Positions 1-8,174 of a stretch of 64,000 bases of DNA are shown piece after piece. Both the position numbers and the translations under genes were made by a program. Position 1 is the stretch's first letter. Each line of letters opens with the position of its first letter. The notes under the pieces are model-generated. The model was given only the letters and a program-made list of their open reading frames with translations. It ran no database searches and was not told where the DNA came from. Source of the stretch: Synechococcus sp. WH 8016 (GTDB lineage: Bacteria; Cyanobacteriota; Cyanobacteriia; PCC-6307; Cyanobiaceae); NCBI RefSeq assembly GCF_000230675.1, contig NZ_AGIK01000004.1, forward strand, positions 124,001 to 188,000, given 5' to 3'.

Positions 1-95
1 ATCCCACCTGGATTCTTGAAAACGGAGAGCGCCGAGAAGGCGTTCAAACCCTGGAGCAACTCAAGGTGTGGTCATCCATGCCAGCCCGTCCGTAA
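1..95 (+). CDS. C-terminal tail of a thioredoxin-fold/VKOR-like protein (partial)
   Basis: The third forward frame is open from the window edge to a TAA at 93-95 and encodes 30 residues starting PTWILENGERREGVQTLEQL. The PTW (cis-proline region of a thioredoxin fold) followed by G-V-Q-T-L-x-x-L resembles the last helix of the thioredoxin domain fused to cyanobacterial vitamin K epoxide reductases, which drive disulfide formation. It ends 3 bases before the bicA start. Only the tail is visible, so the family is an inference from a short motif. Confidence 0.45.
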   Translation, partial: PTWILENGERREGVQTLEQLKVWSSMPARP

Positions 96-98
96 TCC

Positions 99-1745
99 AT
101 GGCGCGTCCAAAACTGGCCTTAGTTCACGGCTTCAGTTGGAGGCACTGGAGAGGCGACTTACTGGGGGGGCTCACCGCAGCCGTCGTGGCCCTTCCCCTA
201 GCCCTTGCATTTGGAAACGCAGCGCTGGGGCCTGGCGGGGCTATTTACGGGTTGTATGGGGCCATCATTACGGGCTTCTTGGCCGCTCTCTTTGGCGGTA
301 CCCCTGCACAAGTTTCAGGTCCAACAGGACCGATGAGCGTCACCGTTGCCGGTGTGATTGGAACACTCGCAGCCGTTGGAATCTCTCGGGAGCTTGGAAG
401 CAATGAGCTACTCCCGCTCGTGATGGGAGCCGTCTTAATCGGCGGGCTCATTCAGATTCTGATGGGGGTTTTGCGCCTTGGTCGCTATATCACCCTGGTT
501 CCTTATTCTGTAGTGTCAGGCTTTATGTCTGGCATTGGGGTCATCATTTTATGCCTACAAATCGGACCCTTATTAGGAATTAAAAGTCAGGGCGGAGTCA
601 TTGCTTCACTCGGGACAGTCTTTGGCCAATTCACTCCTAACACGGCTGCATTACTGGTTGGGGTGTTGACACTGGCAGTGGTTTTTTTAACCCCAAAAAG
701 GCTCAGCACCTGGGTTCCCTCACCATTGATTGCATTGGTGGTGATCACGCCTCTGTCCATGCTGCTCTTTCAAGACGGAATCCCCAGAATCGGAACCATC
801 CCAGAAGGTGGATTGAATTTCAGCCTGCCTAACCTAAAAGATCACTTACCCGTCTTATTACGCGCAGGACTTGTGCTGGCGGTTCTCGGTGCCATTGACT
901 CCCTTCTGACATCACTTGTGGCCGATAACATCAGCCAAAGTCGTCACCACTCCAACCGGGAGCTGATAGGTCAAGGCATTGCCAATAGCGTTGCTGGACT
1001 GTTCAACGGTTTACCTGGTGCCGGGGCAACGATGCGAACGGTCATTAATATCAAATCAGGGGGTCGAACGCCTATCTCAGGGATGGCGCATTCGGTGTTT
1101 CTGCTTGTGCTTCTACTGGGTGCAGGCCCGTTAGCCGAGAGCATTCCAGAAGCATTATTGGCAGGAATCCTCATCAAAGTAGGCCTAGACATTATTGACT
1201 GGGGATTCCTCTTAAGGGCCCACCGTCTCTCCATCAAAACAGCACTCGTGATGTGGGGCGTTTTGCTGATGACCGTGTTCTGGGATCTGATTGGAGCGGT
1301 CCTTGTTGGAATGTTCGTAGCCAACCTTCTAACCATTGAATCAATAACAACGCATCAACTGGAGAGCATGAATTCAGAGGACAGCTCTCAGCTCGACCAA
1401 GAAGAGCAGCATCTCCTCAATCGCTGCGGTGACGCACTCATGCTGTTTCGCTTGCAAGGGCCACTGAGCTTTGGAGCCGCGAAAGGAATTAGCGAACGTA
1501 TGACCCAAATCCGGCAGTACAAAATACTTTTGCTGGACGTCACAGATGTTCCGCACCTTGGAATCACGGCCACCTTGGCCATTGAAAGGATGGTGGAGGA
1601 AGCGGAGCACCACGAACGCCAAGTGTTAATTGCCGGTGCCAACGCAAAGGTCAAAGCCCGCCTGAAGCAATTCCGCATTCATGAACTCACAGGAAGCAGA
1701 AGAGACGCTCTGGCACACGCAGCTCAGGAACTAGACCCGAACTAA
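99..1745 (+). CDS. bicA: SulP-family bicarbonate transporter, BicA type
   Basis: This 548-aa protein has about a dozen hydrophobic segments in residues 20-410 and a C-terminal STAS domain (about 440-540, with the stretch LLLDVTDVPHLGITATLAIE). SulP landmarks are visible: SGPTGPM near residue 75, VSGFMSGIG near 140, and GAGATMRTVINIKSGGRTPISG near 310. The last segment and the IIDWGFL stretch are very close to cyanobacterial BicA as I remember it, so a low-affinity sodium-dependent bicarbonate uptake role at the plasma membrane is likely. A sulfate or other anion SulP paralogue is the alternative. It starts with ATG right after the preceding tail gene. Confidence 0.88.
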   Translation: MARPKLALVHGFSWRHWRGDLLGGLTAAVVALPLALAFGNAALGPGGAIYGLYGAIITGFLAALFGGTPAQVSGPTGPMSVTVAGVIGTLAAVGISRELGSNELLPLVMGAVLIGGLIQILMGVLRLGRYITLVPYSVVSGFMSGIGVIILCLQIGPLLGIKSQGGVIASLGTVFGQFTPNTAALLVGVLTLAVVFLTPKRLSTWVPSPLIALVVITPLSMLLFQDGIPRIGTIPEGGLNFSLPNLKDHLPVLLRAGLVLAVLGAIDSLLTSLVADNISQSRHHSNRELIGQGIANSVAGLFNGLPGAGATMRTVINIKSGGRTPISGMAHSVFLLVLLLGAGPLAESIPEALLAGILIKVGLDIIDWGFLLRAHRLSIKTALVMWGVLLMTVFWDLIGAVLVGMFVANLLTIESITTHQLESMNSEDSSQLDQEEQHLLNRCGDALMLFRLQGPLSFGAAKGISERMTQIRQYKILLLDVTDVPHLGITATLAIERMVEEAEHHERQVLIAGANAKVKARLKQFRIHELTGSRRDALAHAAQELDPN

Positions 1746-1860
1746 GAGGGCCAAGGCATTCAGCGGCGGTCAGTATTTATACTCGATACAAAGACTGTGT
1801 AACCGCGAGCACACAGCCGATGGAAATTGTCTGCAGAATATTCATACTTCTTAAATTTCA

Positions 1861-1956
1861 ATGGAAATCCTCACCGCGCTTGCCATCGCTCCATTCCTAG
1901 CCGCGCTTGTCCTAGGAGCCAGAGAGGCCGAGCTCGACGAGCAAAGCAACCGATAA
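1861..1956 (+). CDS. 31-aa single-span microprotein
   Basis: ATG at 1861 opens a 31-codon frame ending in TAA at 1954-1956. The product is a hydrophobic alanine/leucine helix (residues 2-20) followed by a charged tail, AREAELDEQSNR. Such one-span peptides are common in picocyanobacteria. No family is recognised. It stands alone between bicA and a convergent small gene, and there is no strong ribosome binding site, so the call rests on its composition. Confidence 0.45.
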   Translation: MEILTALAIAPFLAALVLGAREAELDEQSNR

Positions 1957-2202
1957 AGGCATTCTCAATCATTTACGTGCAGAATTAAACATCAACCTTT
2001 ACCCAAATCGATCACAGCAAAATAACATTCATCGATTTAAAACTTTTACATTTTTAGCACTTACAACCATTCACCATAAGTGATCGAATCGCATGTAGTC
2101 GAAATCAATCTTTTTTTAAAATATTTATAAAAACAATTGAATAATGAATTAAACCCTCCAAATAATAGACGCTCTACGATCAAAAATCGGCAACACGGAA
2201 GA

Positions 2203-2385
2203 TCAAAAGAAAACTTGTCCAGACATCCAATGGCCGTAGGGTCTCGATGAAGCCTCAGCAAACGCCAAAAACATCGTGACGCCAATGCCGAGAAGGGTGA
2301 TCGAAATGCCACTCATGATGGCGATATCGTACAAAGCGCGTATCTCAGAAGCGCTGCGCCCAGGAAGGGAAGAACGTCGAGCCAT
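2203..2385 (-). CDS. 60-aa one-span membrane protein, unknown
   Basis: The frame encodes a basic N-terminus (MARRSSLPGRSASEIR), a membrane helix around residues 22-44 (IMSGISITLLGIGVTMFLAF) and a short tail. The positive-inside pattern fits an inner-membrane or thylakoid microprotein with a cytoplasmic N-terminus. I do not recognise the family. The opposite-strand reading lacks protein-like composition. Confidence 0.6.
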   Translation of the reverse strand: MARRSSLPGRSASEIRALYDIAIMSGISITLLGIGVTMFLAFAEASSRPYGHWMSGQVFF

Positions 2386-2586
2386 TCACCTGAACAACAA
2401 ACTACAAATTAGTTATGAAGCATCAGAGAGAAGAAAACAGCTTTCATTGATGAAGCTCATCAATTCGTTTCACGGCGCAACATGGCGTGCCCAATGTTGC
2501 TGAAAAGGAAAGACTTAGCGCAAAGGAACCGGCTGTATTACAAACTTACGCACCTGGATTCAGCACAGACGATATCAGAGCCTCTT

Positions 2587-2859
2587 TTATCGAACAGGCG
2601 GATAGCAGCGCTGCCAACCCGCCTCACGCATGGTGTCCCAGGTGTCGACGGCCTGATGACGAAGCATCCGACGACGCGATAGGGGGACTGGCGGATAGGG
2701 CGGTTTCCACTGAAATGTCCTTAACGCGATCAATTCGCCATCAGCAGAGTTGCCAGCAGACTGGAAATGCACAAGCTGCTGTTGAAGCTCGTTAGAGAGC
2801 CAACCCTCACCACCAGGGATGTCTGGCAGGCGTTTTGAGTCCGGTCGGAGACGAGGCAT
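2587..2859 (-). CDS. DUF1651-like protein
   Basis: The 90-aa product has the hallmarks of the picocyanobacterial DUF1651 family: GEGWLSNE near residue 17, a basic RRRMLRHQAVDTW stretch near 62, and the ending EAGWQRCYPPV. The order GEGWL ... RMLRH ... W ... GW-x-RC-x-PP is shared with the protein at 28480-28752. The function is unknown. It is a stand-alone gene upstream of the L,D-transpeptidase on the same strand. Confidence 0.7.
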   Translation of the reverse strand: MPRLRPDSKRLPDIPGGEGWLSNELQQQLVHFQSAGNSADGELIALRTFQWKPPYPPVPLSRRRMLRHQAVDTWDTMREAGWQRCYPPVR

Positions 2860-2996
2860 AAGTAAATTATGACAGCCTCAAACCAAAATTGTCAGAATTA
2901 ATGATGAATAACAGATATTTGTTCTGATTCAGGTGCAAACCAACTGAACCACTAGAAGCGTTTACAAACCAAAAGGAATCGGAGTGGCAAGCCAGC

Positions 2997-3497
2997 TCAG
3001 CGAATCACAATGGGTGTCCCCACCTCAACCTGATTAAAAACTTCAATAACGTCACTATTCAACATTCTGATGCAGCCCAAACTTGCAGCAGCCCGAAGGT
3101 GGACCCAGCGTGGCCAAGCCGTTCCATGAACGGCGTAAACCTTTCCATCTGAAGCCGCCTTAAGATAAGGCATAAATCGAACACCCACTGGATCATTAGG
3201 CCCAGCAGGGAAAACCTTATGATGAGACTTTGAATAATAAGTAGGATCTTTTACTTTTTTCAGAATGCTATAAACACCGGGAATCGTGGGGGTTTCAGGG
3301 GCGCCGATCGCAATTGGATATCTCTTGATAACAGTTCCTGAGTCTTTGAGCCAAAGGTAACGCTCTTTAAGGCTCACCTCAATCTCAATCTCAGCTTTTG
3401 CTTCCACTGAAGAGATGCCGGTTAGGGCAATGGAGCCCAAAGAAGCAGCCAAAAATACATTTAAAAGAGACCTTGGCGAAAGCATTGGGCCACACAA
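2997..3497 (-). CDS. L,D-transpeptidase (YkuD domain), exported
   Basis: The 166-aa protein has a hydrophobic signal segment (about residues 5-33, ending VEAKA) and then a YkuD catalytic domain. The active-site pattern HGT...SLGCIRM (His near 124, Cys near 142) is intact. Such enzymes form 3-3 cross-links in peptidoglycan or attach lipoproteins to it in the periplasm. The family also uses VGVRFMPYL and the GxxETPTIPGVY substrate-loop signature, both visible here. The start could be Met5 (3485), which gives a cleaner signal peptide. Confidence 0.85.
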   Translation of the reverse strand: MCGPMLSPRSLLNVFLAASLGSIALTGISSVEAKAEIEIEVSLKERYLWLKDSGTVIKRYPIAIGAPETPTIPGVYSILKKVKDPTYYSKSHHKVFPAGPNDPVGVRFMPYLKAASDGKVYAVHGTAWPRWVHLRAAASLGCIRMLNSDVIEVFNQVEVGTPIVIR

Positions 3498-3572
3498 AAA
3501 AGTTCAAGTATTCTACATCAATTAACAGCTAAAACGCAGCAGACCAGACCAAGAAGCATTGGATAACAAGAA

Positions 3573-3890
3573 TTACGATTCAACCGCTTGATCACCCTCT
3601 TCCAAACTCTTAGAATCTTCAATTTCTTTGAGAATTCTTTTATAGATGCTTGCAATCACCACTCCATCAGCATTTCGCAAAACAACAGAGTCGATACCAA
3701 CAGAGCTTTTGGACAAATCCACCTCATCTTCATGCTTGATTTTCTCTTGAGATATTGCAAATTCGATTGCTGGCTTAAATGAAAATGAACTCGTCATCAA
3801 GCAGTTGCGACTGCGACCAAGCTGACAGGCCAACAGAACACTGGCAGCAAATACGGTTTTACTTAAGACAGCAAAGGGCCAGGCCGCCAA
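3573..3890 (-). CDS. Hypothetical protein with N-terminal export/anchor segment
   Basis: This is a 105-aa frame. Residues 1-25 are hydrophobic (PFAVLSKTVFAASVLLACQLG), with a Cys at position 22 that could be a lipobox-like site. The rest is charged and helical (EIEDSKSLEEGDQAVES at the end). No family is recognised. Its stop lies 76 bases upstream of the start of the convergently reading transpeptidase. Confidence 0.5.
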   Translation of the reverse strand: MAAWPFAVLSKTVFAASVLLACQLGRSRNCLMTSSFSFKPAIEFAISQEKIKHEDEVDLSKSSVGIDSVVLRNADGVVIASIYKRILKEIEDSKSLEEGDQAVES

Positions 3891-3963
3891 GTTAAGCAGC
3901 CAAACATCAATCAGAGAGAAGGACAGATGGCCACAGGCTTTTGGTGGATCAAGCTCTCAAGAG

Positions 3964-4098
3964 ATGGCCGTATCAAACCGACTGATTCCAGCTGAATTCC
4001 CTGACTCACGGTGGAAGCGTCAAAAATGGGCAGTTATGCCTATCGCCTTAGGGATACTCGGCTCCCTAGAACGATTGAGTGATATTCCCAAGCAATGA
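3964..4098 (+). CDS. 44-aa hydrophobic microprotein
   Basis: ATG at 3964 opens a frame of 44 codons ending TGA at 4096-4098. The peptide has a basic patch (SRWKRQKW, residues 15-22) followed by a short hydrophobic helix (AVMPIALGILGSL). That is a plausible membrane-associated peptide, but there is no strong ribosome binding site and no recognised family. Confidence 0.4.
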   Translation: MAVSNRLIPAEFPDSRWKRQKWAVMPIALGILGSLERLSDIPKQ

Positions 4099-4330
4099 AG
4101 CTCGATAGTGCAAACGCCCAACCGATGGGAAGCCTGATCCACGATGGAACTCACACACCCTTCCACGCCCTTGCCTGCCCCTTGAATCCCCGCATGGTTC
4201 GAATCGGCAAAAAAAGATAATCGGCCGAATCTTGATTGGGGCAATGACTAAAAAAGCAAGACATCAGCATTGCCACCGAACGGCTTGATCGCGCCAGACG
4301 CGCTGAGCCAATCAAATCCCCTTAAACAAT

Positions 4331-4352
4331 AAAAAACCCCGTATTAACGGGG
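4331..4352 (-). terminator. Rho-independent terminator
   Basis: On the minus strand a CCCCGT/ACGGGG stem (4337-4352) with a 4-base loop is followed by six T residues (complement of 4331-4336). It lies 25 bases after the stop of the minus-strand gene ending at 4377 and supports that gene being transcribed. Confidence 0.85.
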
Positions 4353-4376
4353 TGGATCACAACGATCAGGGCGACG

Positions 4377-4637
4377 TTAACGCGCCAGAGGAGCCAGCTT
4401 CGTAGGCGAAAGATGCGCGGAGGTGTAATCGATGCCCTCTGAATGGGCAGCAAAACAACGCTGAGCATCTTGAAGACGTTGCGCCTTCAGCTCTTTTTCT
4501 TTGATCAGGAGGAGGGTGTTCATGGGAACGACCGACAGCGCCTCAAACCCCGTTGCTTGTTTGAGATCGAACTGCGTCCCCTCATGGGGACCAACGTGAT
4601 CTGAATATAAGGGAAAAGGCAGGGTTAGCAAAGCCAT
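4377..4637 (-). CDS. Hypothetical 86-aa protein
   Basis: The frame is followed immediately by a good intrinsic terminator, which argues it is real. I chose the ATG at 4637 because GAAGG lies 8 bases upstream; the frame is open further (to a GTG at 4718), so a longer form is possible. The protein begins MALLTLPFPLYSDHVGPHEG and contains a lysine/glutamate-rich helix (LLIKEKELKAQRLQDAQRCF). No family is recognised. Confidence 0.55.
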   Translation of the reverse strand: MALLTLPFPLYSDHVGPHEGTQFDLKQATGFEALSVVPMNTLLLIKEKELKAQRLQDAQRCFAAHSEGIDYTSAHLSPTKLAPLAR

Positions 4638-4806
4638 GAACCGAACCTTCAATGGCGTAACAACCGTTCCTTCCTCAAACCCCATAGCTGGGGAGATAAA
4701 CCCGCCACAGATAGCCACGGACCCATACCAAACGGCGCTCCACTCCCATCACCGCGGGGTTGGCTTGCATCTGTATCCGTGAACACTGAGCAGGCCCCTG
4801 AGATAC

Positions 4807-5205
4807 TTGGTGCTGAAGGCGGGAGCAGCTCAAGTGGCAGGAAAGTCTGGCTTCACACAAAGCGAATTTGAAGAAATCAAACGCCTCTACGTGGAAGAGG
4901 GAAGAACCTTTTCCCAGATCGCCAAAGTCATCGGCAAAGGTAGCGAAAATTCGGTACGAAATTCTTTGTCAAAAGCGCGTGTCAATCGCGCTTCTACTGG
5001 AGAGAGGAAGCTCGAAAGATTTAAATCTGGACAGAAATATGGAAACATCACTCTACTCACAAGGCTCGTAAAGTCCAAAAAGCTTAGATACCATGTAGCG
5101 TGTGATTGTGGCTATGAATTCGACATTGATCCATACTTCCTGACACTTCCTGATGACCACAAAAACAGCATCTCACAATGTCAGAGATGCCGAGCAGGAA
5201 AGTAA
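4807..5205 (+). CDS. Putative DNA-binding protein: helix-turn-helix plus zinc ribbon
   Basis: The 132-aa product starts at a TTG. Residues 15-60 form an HTH-like unit (SEFEEIKRLYVEEGRTFSQIAKVIGKGSENSVRNSL) of the kind seen in resolvase/homeodomain-like regulators. A C-terminal Cys set, CDCGYEF ... CQRCRAG (about residues 99-130), can bind zinc. The arrangement is typical of phage and mobile-element DNA-binding proteins. Target and role are unknown. It overlaps no neighbour and is followed by a convergent sulfiredoxin gene. Confidence 0.65.
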   Translation: MVLKAGAAQVAGKSGFTQSEFEEIKRLYVEEGRTFSQIAKVIGKGSENSVRNSLSKARVNRASTGERKLERFKSGQKYGNITLLTRLVKSKKLRYHVACDCGYEFDIDPYFLTLPDDHKNSISQCQRCRAGK

Positions 5206-5243
5206 AGATATCAATCCCAACAAGGTATTCCAGTGCTGCTGAA

Positions 5244-5507
5244 TCACATCAAATGGAGACGGAACGTAGCCCGATCTACTTGACGAATATTGGCCTCAAT
5301 CGTTGTCCGGCCGAGACGCTTATGCGCTGTATACCGATGGCAGCCATTAAATCCATAGAACCTACCCTCAAACTCAATGAGATCGATAGGTTCTTGAAGC
5401 CCAATCTCCTTGATGCTTCTGATCAGATCATCAACTTTACTTTCATCAATCACACTCTCATGAGGGCGGTTAATGGATTCAATCGGAACGGCTACTCGCT
5501 TTTTCAT
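5244..5507 (-). CDS. srx: Sulfiredoxin (ParB/Srx fold)
   Basis: The 87-aa protein from the ATG at 5507 begins MKKRVAVPIESINRPHE and has the Srx active-site loop GFNGCHRY near residue 55 (canonical FGGCHR; here the first Gly is Asn but Cys-His-Arg is kept). Sulfiredoxin reduces over-oxidised 2-Cys peroxiredoxin using ATP. The IKEIGLQEPIDLIE segment is the expected ParB/Srx helix-strand. The frame is open upstream to 5687, but that extension is low-complexity and includes the neighbouring gene, so I reject the longer form. Confidence 0.8.
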   Translation of the reverse strand: MKKRVAVPIESINRPHESVIDESKVDDLIRSIKEIGLQEPIDLIEFEGRFYGFNGCHRYTAHKRLGRTTIEANIRQVDRATFRLHLM

Positions 5508-5547
5508 GATGAAGCAGTTGGTGAGAATGAAGCGATCGGTAGCGCTA

Positions 5548-5784
5548 TCACCGCCGAGATCGAACAAAAGCAAACAAGTTGTTGACCTTTTTGAGCAACT
5601 GTTGAAGAAGGCCGGGCTGCTGAGGTCCGCTTGGTCGTTGCAACACCATGGTCTCCAGCTCTGGACCTTCGGATTGAAACCCATCAAAAGCCATCAAGGC
5701 TTCGCCAGCCCCTTCCAGGTCATGCTCAAGAATGCGCTGATTGACCTGAGGGCTGTGGTGCGAGCGGTTGCGAATGGAAGACAT
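5548..5784 (-). CDS. Hypothetical 78-aa protein
   Basis: This acidic/glutamine-rich protein ends in a basic amphipathic tail (LLQQLLKKVNNLFAFVRSRR). It lies 40 bases upstream of the sulfiredoxin gene on the same strand, so the two may be co-transcribed. No family is recognised. Confidence 0.5.
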   Translation of the reverse strand: MSSIRNRSHHSPQVNQRILEHDLEGAGEALMAFDGFQSEGPELETMVLQRPSGPQQPGLLQQLLKKVNNLFAFVRSRR

Positions 5785-5977
5785 TCTCTACTCCTGATCT
5801 GACTCCTTTCTGTCTGAAAAGCAAGAGAAAAGCAAGTGTAGCGAGATGCTTCTTTAAGTAATCTTTAATCAGCTCACAGAGGAGCTGGATATCCAAATCA
5901 GGAGTGAAACCTATCCCAATGGCCGATATGAATCACATGAGAATCATCTGAAGCACATTGATTCATCGATCACCCAA

Positions 5978-6319
5978 TCAAAACTTCCTGGGATAGGGAG
6001 TATTACCCGCAAGCTCCACGTTCACTGCCTTGCAAATGTTCATCATTGCCGCAAGCCCAAAATTCACACCCATCGGGCCATCAATGAAATCCTGAAACTG
6101 CTCAGAAGTAATGCCCTCACGGACTTCCCAAATACAGAATATGGGACCTTCAGCAGACGTTGGACAAAAGGAATGATTAAAGAATCCAGCCTCTAAGTTT
6201 TTGACAACGGCGTCATCCCATCCACCACCAGGAGCCATGGCTGCCTGCGCAGCAGCCCACCAATCCTGGGCTTTTCCATGGCGAAACTCATGCTGGACAT
6301 GGAAGAAAGTAGAAGCCAT
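5978..6319 (-). CDS. Small dimeric alpha+beta-barrel-like protein
   Basis: From the ATG at 6319 the product is 113 aa beginning MASTFFHVQHEFRHGKAQDWW. It has an alternating strand/helix pattern with IFCIWEVREGITSEQFQDFIDG near residue 68, typical of stress-responsive dimeric alpha+beta barrels (ferredoxin-like fold). The biochemical role is unknown. Similar small folds occur at 6506, 12450 and 12896 in this window. Confidence 0.6.
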   Translation of the reverse strand: MASTFFHVQHEFRHGKAQDWWAAAQAAMAPGGGWDDAVVKNLEAGFFNHSFCPTSAEGPIFCIWEVREGITSEQFQDFIDGPMGVNFGLAAMMNICKAVNVELAGNTPYPRKF

Positions 6320-6505
6320 ACAAAATAATTTTTGAACACTAATCGTACTCAAGCCACTTTTTCAATACAAAGAGGTCAGAGAATTAACACGCAATGCTTT
6401 AGCAGCACTTACATGCCATCATCGACAACACCGGAGCGACTGTCACAACGCAAACAAAAAGAGTCAGAGAGAGAGTGCTTAAATCAATGAACAAGTTTTT
6501 GCCCC

Positions 6506-6778
6506 ATGGAAACCACCATCTGGACCTTTAGCTTGAGCGTTCCCTTCGCAGAGTGGGCTGCAATTTATGACAGTGAAGATGTAAGCAAAATGCACAAGGC
6601 AGTTGGGTTAACGTCACTATTTCGTGGCGTTAGCAAGAGCGATCCATCCAAGATCTGCGCCATTCAGCAAGGACCCGTTGGTGTTGCCCAGAAGATCTTT
6701 GATGACAACAAAGAAATGATTCGTGGCAGCGGCCACATTATTGAAAGCACGGTGATTAGCACCTATGCAGAAGAATAG
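6506..6778 (+). CDS. DUF3764-like small protein
   Basis: The 90-aa protein begins METTIWTFSLSVPFAEWAAIYDS and continues with a short conserved-looking core (GLTSLFRGVSKSDPSKICAIQQG). This resembles a picocyanobacterial family I remember as DUF3764, about 90 aa long. The fold is probably a ferredoxin-like barrel. The function is unknown. It is divergent from the gene at 5978. Confidence 0.6.
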   Translation: METTIWTFSLSVPFAEWAAIYDSEDVSKMHKAVGLTSLFRGVSKSDPSKICAIQQGPVGVAQKIFDDNKEMIRGSGHIIESTVISTYAEE

Positions 6779-6854
6779 TTGACGAAAGACTTGTGGACAG
6801 CGACAAACATGACTTGCGGTATCAACAAGCTCATCACTGCGACTGGACGGCAAT

Positions 6855-6878
6855 AAAAATCCCCGCTTATCGCGGGGG
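6855..6878 (-). terminator. Rho-independent terminator
   Basis: The minus strand reads CCCCGCGATAAGCGGGG and then a T-rich tract. The stem arms are at 6861-6866 and 6872-6877. It sits 22 bases past the stop of the minus-strand gene at 6900 and faces away from the plus-strand gene at 6506. Confidence 0.8.
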
Positions 6879-6899
6879 TAATGAATCAAGAGCCTTGGA

Positions 6900-7085
6900 T
6901 TAGTGATTCCTCGGCTCAACGTGAATCCTGCAGGCATCTGACTTAGCCAGTTCTGCGTCCGCAGCACAAAGCCGCCTCATAAGATCGTCCTTATCAAATT
7001 CAGAAAGCGAGCCATCAGAGGCCCACTTAAGACACGTTCTGCCAAGGCAGTTCTTGGCAGGTTTGCCTCCAGAAGATAGAGCCAT
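6900..7085 (-). CDS. Hypothetical 61-aa protein
   Basis: From the ATG at 7085 the product is MALSSGGKPAKNCLGRTCLKW followed by an acidic/basic helical region with three more Cys/His positions (LCAAD, DACRIHV). Two Cys pairs could bind a metal. A strong terminator directly downstream supports it. The frame extends upstream to 7139, but that part is not protein-like. No family is recognised. Confidence 0.6.
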   Translation of the reverse strand: MALSSGGKPAKNCLGRTCLKWASDGSLSEFDKDDLMRRLCAADAELAKSDACRIHVEPRNH

Positions 7086-7279
7086 AACGCAATTCGCGAT
7101 GGGAAACTCGCCTAGCTCTCTCGAGCATGCATGGTTCACACCGAGAGTGCTTCAGAGGTGTGAGAGAGCAGCCCACCTGCGGCAGATGTGGGAGTGCCCT
7201 TTCATGATTCTTCGCTTCCGACACCTCTGGGAATCCAGAAACCAGGGGTCAAGCCGCATGCTTCAAACGTCAAGACGAA

Positions 7280-7366
7280 GTGTCGGGCTTTGATGAGCAA
7301 CTGGGGCGAATGTTCCAGGTGATGGACCTTCTGGCTCCGATTGGAGTGCCCCCCAGCTTGCTATAG
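7280..7366 (+). CDS. Possible 28-aa peptide or decayed gene tail
   Basis: A frame open from about 7207 to TAG at 7364 encodes a coherent end, VSGFDEQLGRMFQVMDLLAP..., but the only start candidates are a GTG at 7280 and internal ATGs. It could be a microprotein or the 3' remnant of a broken gene. No ribosome binding site is seen. Confidence 0.25.
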   Translation: MSGFDEQLGRMFQVMDLLAPIGVPPSLL

Positions 7367-7756
7367 CCGGGATGAAGGGCGTGTCCATGGATGGTGAGAA
7401 AACTCGTGGAGCAGGTGCTTAAGAGGCCAGGCAGCTTCTTACTTTTGCTGGGGGGGAGTGTTTGCCATGCTTGGCACCTCCGATCTCGATGAAAGTATTC
7501 TCCACCCGATGAGCATTTTCTGCATCGGTTTAAACGCGCATTGCCTTCTGAACAGAAACAGCCGAGGATTGCAGAAGCATGCCAAGAACGCAATCACAGC
7601 AAAGTTCAAACAAATATCCTTTTAAGAAGCATTCGAGGAAGCAACCATCACGACCTGCTTTAGAAATTTTGCTTACGCAGGTCTAACTCCAACGTGCTTC
7701 AGAAAAGCCGAAGCCAAAATCCAACTCAAGTGCGATCCACACTTGTCATGAGTGGC
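7367..7756. other. Intergenic stretch without a clear gene
   Basis: I see no convincing frame, hairpin or repeat here. The long minus-strand frame across 7270-7593 is rich in Ser, Cys and Arg and does not look like a protein. Confidence 0.5.
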
Positions 7757-7984
7757 CTACTTGCGGTTCAGGTACTTCCAGCCTGCCCAGATGATCACAG
7801 CGAGAACAATCCACCCCAAAAATGCACGCAGGAGCACGACACCAATCAAGAGCACCACTGCCGTGCCAGCGGTATTTTTAACGATGGCCTTGCTGCGATC
7901 AGACATGTACTGCCAGCGAGGAATCAGAGCCATGAAGTCACTTAACGACAAAGCCACAGTGCCAGTGGTAGGCGTTTCTGTCAC
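7757..7984 (-). CDS. Two-span small membrane protein
   Basis: This is a 75-aa product with a GTG start. Two adjacent hydrophobic segments (about residues 38-53 and 55-70: TAGTAVVLLIGVVLLRAFLG, WIVLAVIIWAGW) end in a basic KYLNRK. No family is recognised. It is probably a thylakoid or plasma-membrane microprotein. Met18 (MALIPRWQYMS) is an alternative start. Confidence 0.65.
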   Translation of the reverse strand: MTETPTTGTVALSLSDFMALIPRWQYMSDRSKAIVKNTAGTAVVLLIGVVLLRAFLGWIVLAVIIWAGWKYLNRK

Positions 7985-8174
7985 GTTTGAGTAGGAGCAG
8001 CGATCACCGGCATCCTCACGAGTGTCTTAAGCAGCTTCGATGCACCTGTGCTGAAGGGTGGCCTCAGGTTGGATGGACATGACGGAGCGATCCGTCTCAC
8101 AAAAAACTCATCGCCCCTTGCTAAGGCGGGAAGCGGAGTCACCCCGATCAAGCGCAGGGTCAGGAAAGATCGCC

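Noticed and set aside
4020-4244. Minus-strand 74-codon frame
   Set aside because: No start signal and no protein-like pattern; the plus-strand peptide at 3964-4098 is a better reading of the overlapping part.
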